In this document: positions 20,198 to 30,368 of the stretch, piece after piece
How the letters are laid out: every line of letters starts with the position of its first letter
Position numbering within the stretch: position 1 is the first letter of the stretch
Assembly: GCA_019671135.1 (NCBI GenBank)
Contig: JAHRHY010000015.1
Span: forward strand, 1,116,001 to 1,180,000
Length of the DNA stretch: 64,000 nt
Source of the DNA: Linnemannia hyalina
Taxonomy: Eukaryota > Mortierellomycota > Mortierellomycetes > Mortierellales > Mortierellaceae
Direction: 5' to 3'
Translations under genes and position numbers: made by a program
Notes under the pieces: generated by a model
Database searches by the model: none
Seen by the model: the letters and a program-made list of their open reading frames with translations, nothing else
Told to the model about the DNA's origin: nothing

Positions 20198-21088
20198 TTT
20201 TTTTTGTTTTGTACGAAGTTTATTGCGTCGTGGGAGTGCGTGCAGAAAAATAATACTCATCAGCTTCGAATCACCGCCAAATCAAAAGATGTGAAAATAA
20301 AATACTTTCCAAGAAAGCACACAAACTGCATCTAAACTGAGAAAAACAGATAAACAGAGAGCCGGAAAAAGGCAAGGCAAATAAAATACAGAGGAAATAG
20401 AGTACAAATGTTAGGTAGGATGGTTGGTGTCGGTCGGGGGCGGCTCGGCTGGGGGAGGGAGTTGGCGTTCCTCGCTCTGGCGCTTCTTCTCTGCCAGCTG
20501 AGCACGGGCCTGGGTGATCGCCAGGTCTACAGCAGCAAGGACGATGCGTGGGTCAAATGCTTGGTCCTCCATGATGAAAGCAAAATGATATCGTCAAATG
20601 GTAGCCAGGATGACGCCGATCAGCAGGAACAGGGGGACGTCGTTGCGGGGTTCGAGGGGGTCCGAATTAGGAAAGAATAGGCTGCAGATGTAGTCCGCTG
20701 ACCAGGCTCTCTCCTCCACATATCTTGTCATCGCGCTCTGCCAGACCTCCAGTTTCTTGGGACAGCTGAAGAGGAGGTGTTGATTTGTCTCGACCTGCGC
20801 CAGGCAAGCGCGACAGAGGATCCCGACCTTGTCCGGGAGAATGGAGTGGAAATGGACGCCAGATGGGAGTTTGTTGATCAACAGACGCACTAAACATTGC
20901 GAGCATTGTGAGGAATCGGATTCTTCCAAAACATGGTCCAAAAAGATGGCGTGAGTGGTGGTGGGAGTGCGATCATCGGTGGATGATGGGGTGGTGGTGT
21001 TGGGGGCTGTCAGGCCTTAGAGAACACAGCCTGACGAGAAGTCCTTGTGCTGGCCAGTTCGAAGTATCCGTTCTCTGTCTGGGTGGTT
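20198..21088 (-). mobile_element. 5'-truncated LINE insertion with target-site duplication
   Basis: Read on the minus strand the segment contains the end of a reverse-transcriptase ORF2, an AATAAA (about 20220) and an A-rich tail (AAAACAAAAAAAAAA). It is bounded by TGATTTTAAGGTTGGTT (21089-21105) and TGATTTTAGGGTTGGTT (20181-20197), a 17-bp duplication with one mismatch. One copy of the duplication overlaps the stop codon of the neighbouring F-box gene. Truncated 5' end, poly-A tail and target duplication are the marks of target-primed reverse transcription. Confidence 0.85.
20411..20941 (-). pseudogene. LINE ORF2 C-terminus with zf-RVT zinc-binding domain
   Basis: The reading SGVHFHSILPDKVGILCRACLAQVE (shown in two pieces: SGVHFHSILPDKVGIL and CRACLAQVETNQHLLFSC) holds the CxxC...HxxxxC motif of the zinc-binding domain that ends non-LTR retrotransposon reverse transcriptases. 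After ILATI there is a TGA at 20594-20596. The frame then continues as RYHFAFIMEDQAFDPRIVLAA to a TAA at 20411-20413. A single TGG-to-TGA change would explain the break. The polymerase domain is missing through 5' truncation. Confidence 0.8.
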
Positions 21089-21092
21089 GATT

Positions 21093-22796
21093 TTAAGGTT
21101 GGTTGGCCAAGATATGTGCCTTGCCGATCTCGTGCATCCATTCCAAAACTTCCGAGTGCTCAGACGCTGACAAGGAAGACAACATTAGTTTCTGCAATGC
21201 CGGTGTCGCAGTCAAAAGACTGCGGAGCTCTGCGCGCGCCCACAGACCCTCATCCAAAAGAGTGAGCTCCCTTAAGTTTCGGGCATGTCTGAGTCCTGCC
21301 AGGCAGTCCTGCTCCTTGGCCATGTCGGTGGTGGTGATGTGCAGAATGGTGATGTGGGCCAGTCTGCCGATTCGCAAGAAAAAGCTCCGCCACATATTGT
21401 CAAAGTCATCCTCTTCTTCTGGAGGGAAGATTCCCAGTTGAAGCTCAGTCAGGTTGGTGCAAACCCAATCGGCTTGCAGCAATGATTCCAGGGGTATATG
21501 CATCCCATTCGGAAGTAGCAGCCGCTCAAGCATGGGTCGTTGGAAAAACAACCGAGATGCAAAGCGCTCTTCCTGATCCAACGTGAGAGCGGAGGCGGTC
21601 ACCTCGAGTTCCTTGAGCTTGGGCATGGCAAAGGAATTGCTGAGGACAATGAAGGGTCCGGCAATTCCTTCCGTCTCATTGTCTTCAGCATCTGCATCTG
21701 CATCACCGTCCTCTTCATCCTCTTCGTCTTCCTCTTCCAGCTCGGCCTCAGGGATTTGCTCTTGACCTGTCGTCAGCATCTCAGCTTGCGTTGACCACCA
21801 CAACGGAAAGCCAATCAACGTTTCGACCGCCGCGAAACTGCCCATGAACGTTTCCAAGTTTGCCATGTCCGCTTCATCCACCAAAGGGCAAAATTCGAGC
21901 GCCTTCAGGGTGATGCAGTCAGCGAGAACTTGGAACGTTGGGAGTTCATCTTGGACATAATCCTGCGGGACATGTTCGATCAAAATTGACTCCAAGTTGG
22001 GGCACAATTCCGCGATGCCTATGTCGGCCCGGCAAACCGTGAGCGTCCTGACCTGCCAACTGCCCTCTCCCTTCTCTCCGCCATCCGCGACCTCTGTCCT
22101 CTGATCAACTCCAAGTTCTGTGTATCCCGTCTGCCATTGCAGTCCATACCACTTGCCTCGGAGATGCAACTCTCGAAGCTTTGAAAAGCATTCAAAGAGT
22201 GGCGACAAGGGTAAGAGGGTCTGGCTGTGAGGGAATTGCAGCTCCAGAACTTGAAGCCTCTCCATCGCCCGGATAGCCTGAAGCACCTCGATGAAGCTCT
22301 CCGTGCCTCTTGTTTGAATCACCAACTCCTTGACTCTCTTGGTCATTCTCAAGATATTTCCGAGGCAGCTCATGGAGAGGTCACGATTGCTGGAAGGTAC
22401 CTGGTTTGGGTACAACTCTCTTGTAATCGCCACATCCGTCCAATGGAAATATTGAGTTTGGAGAAAATGTGTTTCAAACTGGGAGGCAGAGGGAGAGGGC
22501 GAGGGCGAGGGCGAGGGAGAGGGCGAGGGCGAGGGCGAGGGAGAAGAGGAGGAAGACGAAGAGGGGGAGGAAGAGGGAGGGGAAGAGGGGCACCGAAACG
22601 GGAACGACTTGTGCTGAACTTGCAAAGCTGAAATCCGGGTCCACAGGTTGAGAGACAGCGCCGCTTTCCATCGCTGTGAAACCCTCAATGCGCTGTACAG
22701 CGACGGTCCGTCCAACGATTGACCGATCTGGTGTATAACTTCAGCCGGGAGGTGCACGTCCTGAAGAGGATTAGTGCTGGATGCTGGGTTGGCCAT
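21093..22796 (-). CDS. F-box/LRR-like protein (intact family member)
   Basis: One uninterrupted frame of about 567 aa from ATG 22796. The longer frame upstream is only the 22-bp minisatellite, so the start MANPASST is preferred. Residues about 14-52 form an F-box (HLPAEVIHQIGQSLDGPSLY, then ALRVSQRWKAALSLNLWTRI). F-boxes bind Skp1 in SCF ubiquitin ligases. A Ser/Pro tract at about residues 65-100 is encoded by GAGGGC-type repeats. The rest shows irregular leucine-rich repeats (LKELEVTASALTLD, LTELQLGIFPPEEE, LRELTLLDEGLW) with an acidic insert (EEEDEEDEEDGDADADAEDN). This domain order is common in large fungal F-box families whose substrates are unknown. The 3' end abuts a LINE insertion whose target duplication includes the stop codon. 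Confidence 0.8.
   Translation of the reverse strand: MANPASSTNPLQDVHLPAEVIHQIGQSLDGPSLYSALRVSQRWKAALSLNLWTRISALQVQHKSFPFRCPSSPPSSSPSSSSSSSPSPSPSPSPSPSPSPSPSASQFETHFLQTQYFHWTDVAITRELYPNQVPSSNRDLSMSCLGNILRMTKRVKELVIQTRGTESFIEVLQAIRAMERLQVLELQFPHSQTLLPLSPLFECFSKLRELHLRGKWYGLQWQTGYTELGVDQRTEVADGGEKGEGSWQVRTLTVCRADIGIAELCPNLESILIEHVPQDYVQDELPTFQVLADCITLKALEFCPLVDEADMANLETFMGSFAAVETLIGFPLWWSTQAEMLTTGQEQIPEAELEEEDEEDEEDGDADADAEDNETEGIAGPFIVLSNSFAMPKLKELEVTASALTLDQEERFASRLFFQRPMLERLLLPNGMHIPLESLLQADWVCTNLTELQLGIFPPEEEDDFDNMWRSFFLRIGRLAHITILHITTTDMAKEQDCLAGLRHARNLRELTLLDEGLWARAELRSLLTATPALQKLMLSSLSASEHSEVLEWMHEIGKAHILANQP
22485..22600. repeat. Purine-rich GAGGGC repeat inside the F-box gene
   Basis: Tandem GAGGGC/GAGGGA hexamers on the plus strand encode a Ser-Pro tract on the minus strand. 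The hexamer length preserves the reading frame. Confidence 0.85.
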
Positions 22797-22872
22797 GTGT
22801 GTTGCTGGTGAGGTTGTTGTTGTTGAAGTGGTTGAGTGGTGTTGGTTGAACTGCCGTTGGTGTAAGTGTAAT

Positions 22873-23013
22873 GTGGAGAGGATGCAACTGTAAAGTGAAG
22901 CGAGTGTAACTGTATAGTGGAGTAAGTGGAACTGTGTAGTGGAGTAAGTGGAACTGTGTAGTGGTGCGAGTGCAACTGTATAGTGGAGCGAGTTCAACTG
23001 TAAAGTGGAGCGG
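22873..23013. repeat. 22-bp minisatellite upstream of the F-box gene
   Basis: About 6.4 copies of a 22-bp unit, GTGGAGTAAGTGGAACTGTG plus TA, with substitutions between units. Two adjacent units are identical. It begins about 75 bp upstream of the F-box start codon. Confidence 0.9.
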
Positions 23014-26000
23014 TGATGAGCAGAAAGAAAAAGAAGGGGAGCATACTAGATTTTTATTGTTTTCTGAAGACAGAGACAGAGACTACAACCATTCAATTAC
23101 ACGGTCTATTCATTCACACGGCGCGGAACTAATCGGCGCCCTCAGGACCTCGATTCATTCTCACGGTGCATTCATTCACATGGCCTATTCATTCACATTG
23201 CCGATTCAGACAACGGGCAAAGAGAGAGGGGGAGAGGGAGAGAGAGAGAGAGAGCGAGAGGGAGAGAGGGGAAGAAAACAATGTTGGGTGAATAAAAAAA
23301 GAATGATTCCAAGCAAAAAAAAAAGCTCATCTGTTTGCCCGGAGGCTTGATATTATCTTTTCGTTGCAAGACAACTAGAAGAGTGAGAGAGATGAAAGTA
23401 GCAATACAAGAATCATGGAGATCGTGGCTTTCGAGCAGTATGAAGAAAGTGGGTGCAAGCATAGTAGTAATCGTTGGCAGCGACAAGGAAGAGAACGGTG
23501 CATAAAAAACAACGAAGCAGAAAACGAAAGCGAACCCTTCATTTGACAAACGAAAAGGGACAGGAAAAGAATATATGGAGTAAACAGTCCAATACAATCA
23601 GACGCGCTTTTTTTTTCTCTTCGCGCTCAACGATCATCATTTCCTGTCTGGCAGCAAGAGAAGGAAAAAGAAGAGTACATAAAAGTTGTTGACCGGTATT
23701 TCGTATGAGAATACACATAGAGAAGGCCACCACGCTCTCTCCATCCATCCATCCTTCTTCCTCTTTCTCGAATCGACAGTTGTCAATGGTCAGACTGTTA
23801 GACAACAACAGACTAATCTCGAGGAATTGGTGCAAAGGGGGCCCATCGAAAAATTCTCTGCCTGAAAAAGAGGGTGAGGTGTACCAGGCTGGTTAATCAT
23901 TTTCTCTTTTTTTCTTTGAAGAAAGCAAGAGAAAAAAGTGTACATCAAACAGGGGCAAACAAACACAGCAACAGTGCAAGGACAAGACATACATCGTTGC
24001 TCTCCCATTCCTCCCCACAAACATTCCCACAATCATCCACGACAGAACCCAATAAGTGCATTGAGGGATGAGCAACAACAAAAAGATCCGCGCACGGTTA
24101 CATGGCCACACGATCAGGAAATTGTTCGCTCTCTCTTCGCCAAGTTCACCAAGGCACATACCACCCTCAATTACTACTTTTGATCGCTCGATTGCTCTCA
24201 TTCGTGGAATCATCCTTAGTTTACTCAATATATCACGGATGCACGGATGTTGTTCAAGATACAGCGCATGCTCAGGCGGAAGGAGACAGAGAATGAGAAA
24301 AAGGGTGAAAGGGATGGCTGCATTGGAAGATGGAGATACTATTTGCTTTAATTTTTTTCTCTTCTACTTCTATCATTACAGTTGATGTCGCAGGAGAACA
24401 AATAGAGGTACGTCTACAAAGTGAGAGAGAAGCAACATGGATGTGAATGCGGGTCTTGATTTCTCTCTATCTAACAACTATTTTTTGGTCGGTAGAGGAG
24501 AAACGGGTAGGAGGAAAGCTCTTGTTTGGCTGTGCATCCAATGTCGTTGTTTTCTTTCTCTGCAATCGAGTGTCGCATCCACTAACCTTGTCTTACCACT
24601 ATTGCTTTGCTATCATGCATGGTCGCAACAAAACAATGGAATCGTTGGACCGAAAATATTAAAACGCTCGGGCAGACACACAACAACCCTGCCTTATTCT
24701 GGTCGAGATTCTCGGCAACGAGTCAATTAAAGATAAGGGTCAGAGTGGTTTGTATGAGCGAAGGAAAAGGAAACGAGAGAAGAGGACTCATATGACGCAA
24801 TTGAGTGTGTGTGTGTGTCGTTGAGAGAGCAAACAACGGCAACGACAAAAGATAAACAAATAAAAAAGGCAACAACGGCAATGATAACAAAAACACCACC
24901 CACCCCCTGTCTGAACCCAAATTCAAAGGATGAAAGGCATAACAACAGGACAAATGCAAAGAAGGGCTTGAGAAGTACCCCTCACAAACCTTCTCTTTAG
25001 GATTTCCGTCCGTACGGTCGTCTGATTGAATAGTCTTATTGCAACTCAATCCTCGTGTGATAATGCATTTGTATTTTTTTTGCTCAACCCCAGTCTTGCC
25101 TGGACGCAAATGGAAAGAATGTTGCCCTGAGCAACCCTTCTCTTTGCTATTTTTCTCCAGTTGCCTGATTGAATACCCATTGCAATTCATCCCCCGTTCG
25201 TCAACGCATTATCTTTTTCTTGTTCAATCTTGCCTTTTTTTTTTTTGTTGTCGTTCCTCCTAGCTTGTACCAGACGGTTATTCTACGGGATGCTCACGTT
25301 CACGAAATAAAACATGTACGGAAAACGAAAACAACAAGTTAGCGGGCATATTTTTCATCGGCCAGAGCAATAGCGAGACGCGATTGTCTCGCACCATCAG
25401 AGAGAGAGAGACAAGTACGGTTCTCAACGTTCAAGATTTCTCCACTTTTAATTTGGCGCATCCCTTGCCTGTTATTGTTTGACTTCTCATTTCAAACAGA
25501 AACGTTTGTTATTGCTGCATTAAAGGAAAAGGTAAAATCAATTTCTCGTCAAGTTAACTTAACTTCACATCAAGTCATTCACAACAGCATTTTCATTTCC
25601 ATCATCCTCGCTTGTTCTTCTTGCAGTTGAATTTTGGAGCATCTGTGGCATCTTTCTTTGCTTTATTTTCTTCCTCTACTCGTGCTCCCTCTCATCCTCT
25701 CTCTCAAGTATGAATATCCTGCACATCTCCCAAGTCGCGTAAACCCTTCGTGGGTTATTGGCCACATATAAGGTACCTTCAAGACGAAATGGTAATACCA
25801 AACAATAGTCAACAAACAAAATGGCCCATGGTCGGATCATGTCAAACCTTGTTGTAAGGTTGTTATCATGTGAGCCGAGATACGCGAAAAAATGTCCCTG
25901 TTAATGTGGAGAAAATGTATTCAGCCCAAAGTACGCGACTCTTACCAAGAAAACTCAGCTGTCCATATGCATGCGCCTACTGAGGACGGCGATGGAGGGG

Positions 26001-27086
26001 AATGAATGGGAGTGGCGACATGCTGTTTGCTGGGTTGTGCTGTAGGATGCGTGTCATTGAATATGTGTTGTTGCTGTTGAGTATGCGCTGCGTTCATTGG
26101 TGTTTTCCGCCCTGGGAGTAATAAACGAGAAAAAGCAATTGCTACGAACTCGCAGGTCACTTCTTCCCCCTCCCCCTCCCCCTTTTTTCAACAGTAATAT
26201 TATTTACCCATTATCTGAACTAGTTCTTCAGAACTAATCCCACAATTGCCACCGGTCAATGCAAAAGAGAGTGTATGTATGCGGGAAAGGGCGAAGGAGG
26301 GAAGGATAGATGGTATGATAGCAAGAAACTAGGAACGGAAGAAAGCGACTATGTTGATCGGTCTTCAGCTGAGTTGCTGGGAAAGAATCTTCACCTGCCT
26401 TTCTTTTTCTTGTCGCTTTTCTCTTTGACTCAAGTCATGAGACAAATTACTACACACAACAACCCTTTCTCTCATTTCTCTTCTCTCCCCCTTTTTTAAA
26501 TCGCTCTGAATGAATGTTGGCGTTGTCGTCGGCGTGAACGGATGAGTTACTGATTGAACTTAACAATGTATCTTTATTTTTTCATTTCGCCTGTCTGTCA
26601 TGTTTTCGATGCATCGTCTTTTTTTTGTCACTGTCAGCGATAACCCATACGCTCACGTCCACTTTTATTACATTGATCGAAGCCCTACTACTGACGTTTC
26701 TAGTTGCGCCAGTCTTGTCTCTGTTACTCCTCTGGTTGTCTGCTAATGATAACAAATGTCAACCCTCCACTCGACATACTTTTTCTTTTGGTTGAAATCT
26801 TTCGATCCAAATTGACAAAATGCTGTCACTCTGCTCGATTCATCGGTTCTCCCTCTCTTTGCCCTCACCCGCTTCTTTGCTCTCGCAATTTCTTCCCCCT
26901 ATTCCAAGACCACTTGCAAAATACTTGCCTTGCCTCCACTACCCCTCCTCTCCTATCCCGCAGCAACTGCAACTGCACTAACAGCAACCCCAGCAGCAGC
27001 AACAACAACAATCACCACCCCATTCGACATACACAAACATACTAATACACACAACAATCAACACCACTGCCTTCCATCCTCTCCCA
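23014..27086. other. 4-kb gene-poor region
   Basis: No gene could be supported on either strand. It contains repeats of TTCATTCAC near 23105-23200, a GA-rich tract at about 23220-23275, a diverged tandem duplication at 24981-25245, short GT/GA microsatellites near 24808 and 25400, and CT- and CA-rich stretches towards 27060. Open frames are short, low-complexity and lack splice partners. Confidence 0.5.
24981..25245. repeat. Diverged tandem duplication, unit about 145 bp
   Basis: Unit 1 (24981-25105) and unit 2 (25127-25245) share CCTTCTCTTT, TGATTGAATA, TTGCAA and CTTGCCT blocks in the same order and spacing, with many substitutions between them. Non-coding as far as can be seen. Confidence 0.6.
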
Positions 27087-28087
27087 ATGGCCGCCCTTCC
27101 TCTTGTAGCGGGCCTACCGAACATGAATCCTCCAGTAAAAGTCCTGCGCCATATCGGTAGTTACATGGACGGTCATTTCCTCTAAGCCAGGCTACAGGTG
27201 CGCAGAAAGTGAAATGGCTCCCTTTTGCCTATTATCTGAACTATAACCACTGCCCTGCAATTAAAGAGCCGTCGACCCCGACAAAAACCCGACGAAAATC
27301 GCGACAATGCGTTCTCCAGCGAGGCCAATGGCGAGCCCAACGACGCTATCATTTCGTACCGCCTCCGGCACACGACTTCACTCGAATGGACTGAATTTGC
27401 AACCGCGAGGGTTCTCGTCCTGGGTAGAGTTCCGCCAACCAACCAAGACCTGCCCATCCATCGTCTTGTCGCCATCATCCGCATGGCACTGAATCTGGGA
27501 AGACTCACATTTGACAGCCGGAGGCATGAGGGGTACGACTGAGGCCCCTGAGGATCAAGCAGAGGGCGTCGAGGAAGCGGCACAAAGCACACAGGAGCTT
27601 GATGCGGAAGACTCTGGTAGAGAATCCAGCGAAGAACAGGGAGCTCAGAAGCAGGATGCTTCTGAGACCGGTAACCAAATCGGACAAGGATGTGATAATA
27701 AGGGTTAAGAGGCAGAGGACGATTTGGAGGATGGATGTGAGGAGGATGGAGACGATGACGATGCTGATGCTGAAGACGATGAGACGAAAGGAATTGTGGG
27801 ACCCTTCATTTCCCCCAGCAATACGTTTGTCCTGCCCGAGCTCAATGTGAGAGTATCATAGATTGTCTCTGCTTTGCCACCTGGCAGGACTCGAGAAAAC
27901 CCAAAAGTTAAATGAGCTCACTCCTTTGGATGAGAGTATGTGGACGCGCGCTGAGCTCCACAGTCTTTTGGCTCCTTTGTCAATGTTCGAGCACTTGGGA
28001 GTTTTGGACGGATGGACGAGCTTGGCAAGGCACATATCTTGGCCAACCAGCCCTAAAACCATATCAAAAATCATCAAACCACAATGA
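27087..28087 (+). pseudogene. F-box/LRR family copy D with three nonsense changes
   Basis: ATG at 27087 opens MAALPLVAGLPNMNPPVKVL, then RHIGSYMDGHFL, which aligns with the F-box HLPAEVIHQIGQSLDGPSLY of the intact gene. The frame then meets TAA (27183), TGA (27210) and TGA (27237), while the alignment continues in the same frame (ARLQVRRK-N...). At both TGA positions the intact gene has tryptophan. Further on are DNAFSSEANGEPNDAIISY, the acidic linker (DDDDADAEDDETKG) and the last repeat (DESMWTRAELHSLL). The central LRR part is deleted, as in copy A. It lies in the duplicated segment shared with 14430-17105. Confidence 0.75.
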
Positions 28088-29640
28088 AGTCTGGCCCACT
28101 GGTCGAACAGAAATGAAAATGCGAATCAAGATGCTGTGATATGATCGAGCAGGACTGACCGACACTGAGACTATTAAGGTCGGATATTGCGATGGTGATG
28201 ATTCCTTGATCCTCGCTGTTACAGGCACAATGCTACAAATAGATGGACAACCCATGCACCATGGTCCAGAAGATAGTTTTTCGAATATTTCCTACTTTGT
28301 TTTTCTCCTTTTTCGCTTCTTTGCCCCACGTGAACTTATACACCGCCACCAACCGTTGTCCTTTCTCAGACGTCATCCTTTCTTCTTTCTTCACTTCAGC
28401 CAGCTTCTTTCTTTTCTCTCTTGCATGTGCTTTCTCTTGTATATATTTTCTTCTTTCCCTTCTCCTCTCTCTTTGATTCCCTTTCTCATTCTCCCCTCCC
28501 CTCCATCCTTCCTTCCCTCTCATGTCACGCTCTCTGTCTTGTCTTGCTTGTATCCCTTACACCCATCTTATTGTCGCATCGCTCGTTCCCGCACTCTCGG
28601 ATATCGTCAGTCGTGACATCAAGTCCCCTCATTCGAGATTTCGTCCTGACTAATCAAGGAAACAGAACAGGAAAGTACACCCTAGTTCATTCATTCTCCT
28701 TCCTTCATCATGGTGCTCTATCCAATTTCCCCCAAATCCCTCCCGATACTATTATTGTCCAGAATGCCGCGCAACGTCATTCTTATATTCCTGTCGACGA
28801 GAACGCCTCTTTGAGGGCTCGTTTACTGTATAAATATCGGGGTTTCCTGGCTTCTTTCTCACATTCTTGTTGCAGAATGGGTCAACTGTCGGTGTGAAAG
28901 TGAGGTCTACCTGTGGATGTTTGGCCACGTCCACTAACTGAAATCCATTACATTGTGGTTGGCTTGCCCATGAGTGTCCTGGAGAGGCTTCACAGAGATC
29001 AATTCCTGACGCCGATGTATATTGAACAATGATCGTGAGTGAGGCAAATTGAGTCGGCTTGCTGGCCAAGGCTGACTGACTCAATCGCTGTAGTCAGCAT
29101 GAGGGGTGGGAGTGGGTGGCATCAAGGCCATGGCGGAGCGCAGGTGTTTGTTTGTCTATTGTATCTTTCAGCGTCATTAACCCTTGTTTTGTTCTTGTTC
29201 TCTTTTTTTTATGGCGACTAGATAAGAACTTTCGTCTAGATTCGTAACTTTGGAGCAATAGGACGACCAGGACTGCAAGGAACTATGTTACTTTACCCCG
29301 ACTGATGGTGCAATGGTTTGTAAGAGGAAAGAGGAGAAGCGGGCGTGATGATCTCTAGTAGTCAGTGTGTGTGTGTTTGTGTGTGTGCGTGTGTGTTTGT
29401 GTTTGTCATTGATGAGAGTTCAATGACTGTCGAAAGCCGGGAAAGTATGCGAACAGGGAAGGAGTTAGGGATGGTCAACGTCTAAGTCAGCGAGTACACC
29501 ATCGATGCATTGTTTGTCAAGGCGTACACTGTAATTAGAATTGTGTCTAAAGATTCTAAATGAATAAACATTAATACATCAGACCCATGCGAACCATCCG
29601 AGGCAAATGCATTGGTTGAAAAGGAATTGGGAGCAGCGGG
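27225..29640 (+). repeat. Segmental duplication, copy 2
   Basis: Direct-orientation partner of 14430-17105. Shared landmarks include TGCTGTGATATG followed by GACACTGAGACTATTAAGG, the CCATGCACCAT-GTCCAGAA block, ACTAATCAAGGAAACAGA, TTCGTCTAGATTCGTAAC, and GGTTGAAAAGGAATTGGGAG at the end. The F-box relic extends further left here (to 27087) than in copy 1. Confidence 0.8.
28626..28920 (+). other. Frameshifted copy of the duplicated open frame
   Basis: Counterpart of the frame at 16042-16530. It shares LTNQGNR-GKY, HSFSFLHHGALSNFPQIPPD and DENASLRARLL, then the reading diverges (YKYRGFLASFSH) because of small indels. This shows that at least one of the two copies is not under coding constraint. 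Confidence 0.35.
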
Positions 29641-29851
29641 GACAGAAACTTTACTTTTGTATTTCCTTTGATGACCAGTGGGCTGAAGAAGGAAGGGTGG
29701 GGTCGTTCTTTTGGTGCTGTTCTTTTTCCTTCCACACTGCATCTTCATGGCATCCGCGTCCGTAGTTGAGAGGCAAGACTGGGTGTGAAGGTGAGCCTCA
29801 GGGCTAAGGAAAACGGAAGGAGTGTGTGCAAAGAGTATGGGTAAATTGCAA

Positions 29852-29891
<40 letters not shown>

Positions 29892-30368
29892 GGCTTATTG
29901 TCCTGGGTTTGTGCGCACAAGCGTCGTGATATCAAGGCCTCCTGTGTCTGCGTCATGTATTCAGCATACTCTTGTTTGCCCAGGACATGCTTGGTCGTGG
30001 CGTGTGTTTCCTGCTGTCAAAGAGGCGTGAGGGCGATGTAGCTTGGTCCGGTCGCCGTTTGAACATCCGAATAATTTGGTCTTGGTCGAGTGACAGAGCA
30101 AGGTTGGTGGCAAACACATCGTGTGAGCATTCTCAAGTGAAGCGATCGAAATTCGTGGCTTAGACTTAGGTACCTGGCCATTGAATCAAAACAAGTCCTT
30201 TTTGCCTGTCACTTTCCTGCCTACTCTCTCTCCGCACAACTGATACCCACCGGCTACTCGACATTCGACTTCGGGATTACCCTCGACCCTCCTTCTTCGC
30301 ATTAGTTGACCGTCCTCTCCTCTTTTCTTCTTCGCTCACACCGTCAAGGACACAACAACAACTCGATA
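29641..30368. other. Spacer, WD40 relic fragment and uL5m promoter
   Basis: After duplication copy 2 comes mixed sequence with the ATT repeat. A short stretch (about 29960-30060) matches the WD40 relic near 19750-19815 on the opposite strand: CAGGACATGCTTGGTC, then TGTGTTTCCTGCTGTC. From about 30180 the sequence becomes the CT-rich promoter/5' UTR of the mitochondrial ribosomal protein gene. Confidence 0.45.
29850..29892. repeat. (ATT)14 microsatellite
   Basis: Uninterrupted ATT trinucleotide run downstream of duplication copy 2. Confidence 0.9.

Noticed and set aside
22796..22997. Upstream extension of the F-box protein
   Set aside because: The extra N-terminus only translates the 22-bp minisatellite. 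The ATG at 22796 directly precedes the F-box.
25942..26160. 72-codon minus-strand frame in the gene desert
   Set aside because: Short and low complexity, with no signal or domain.
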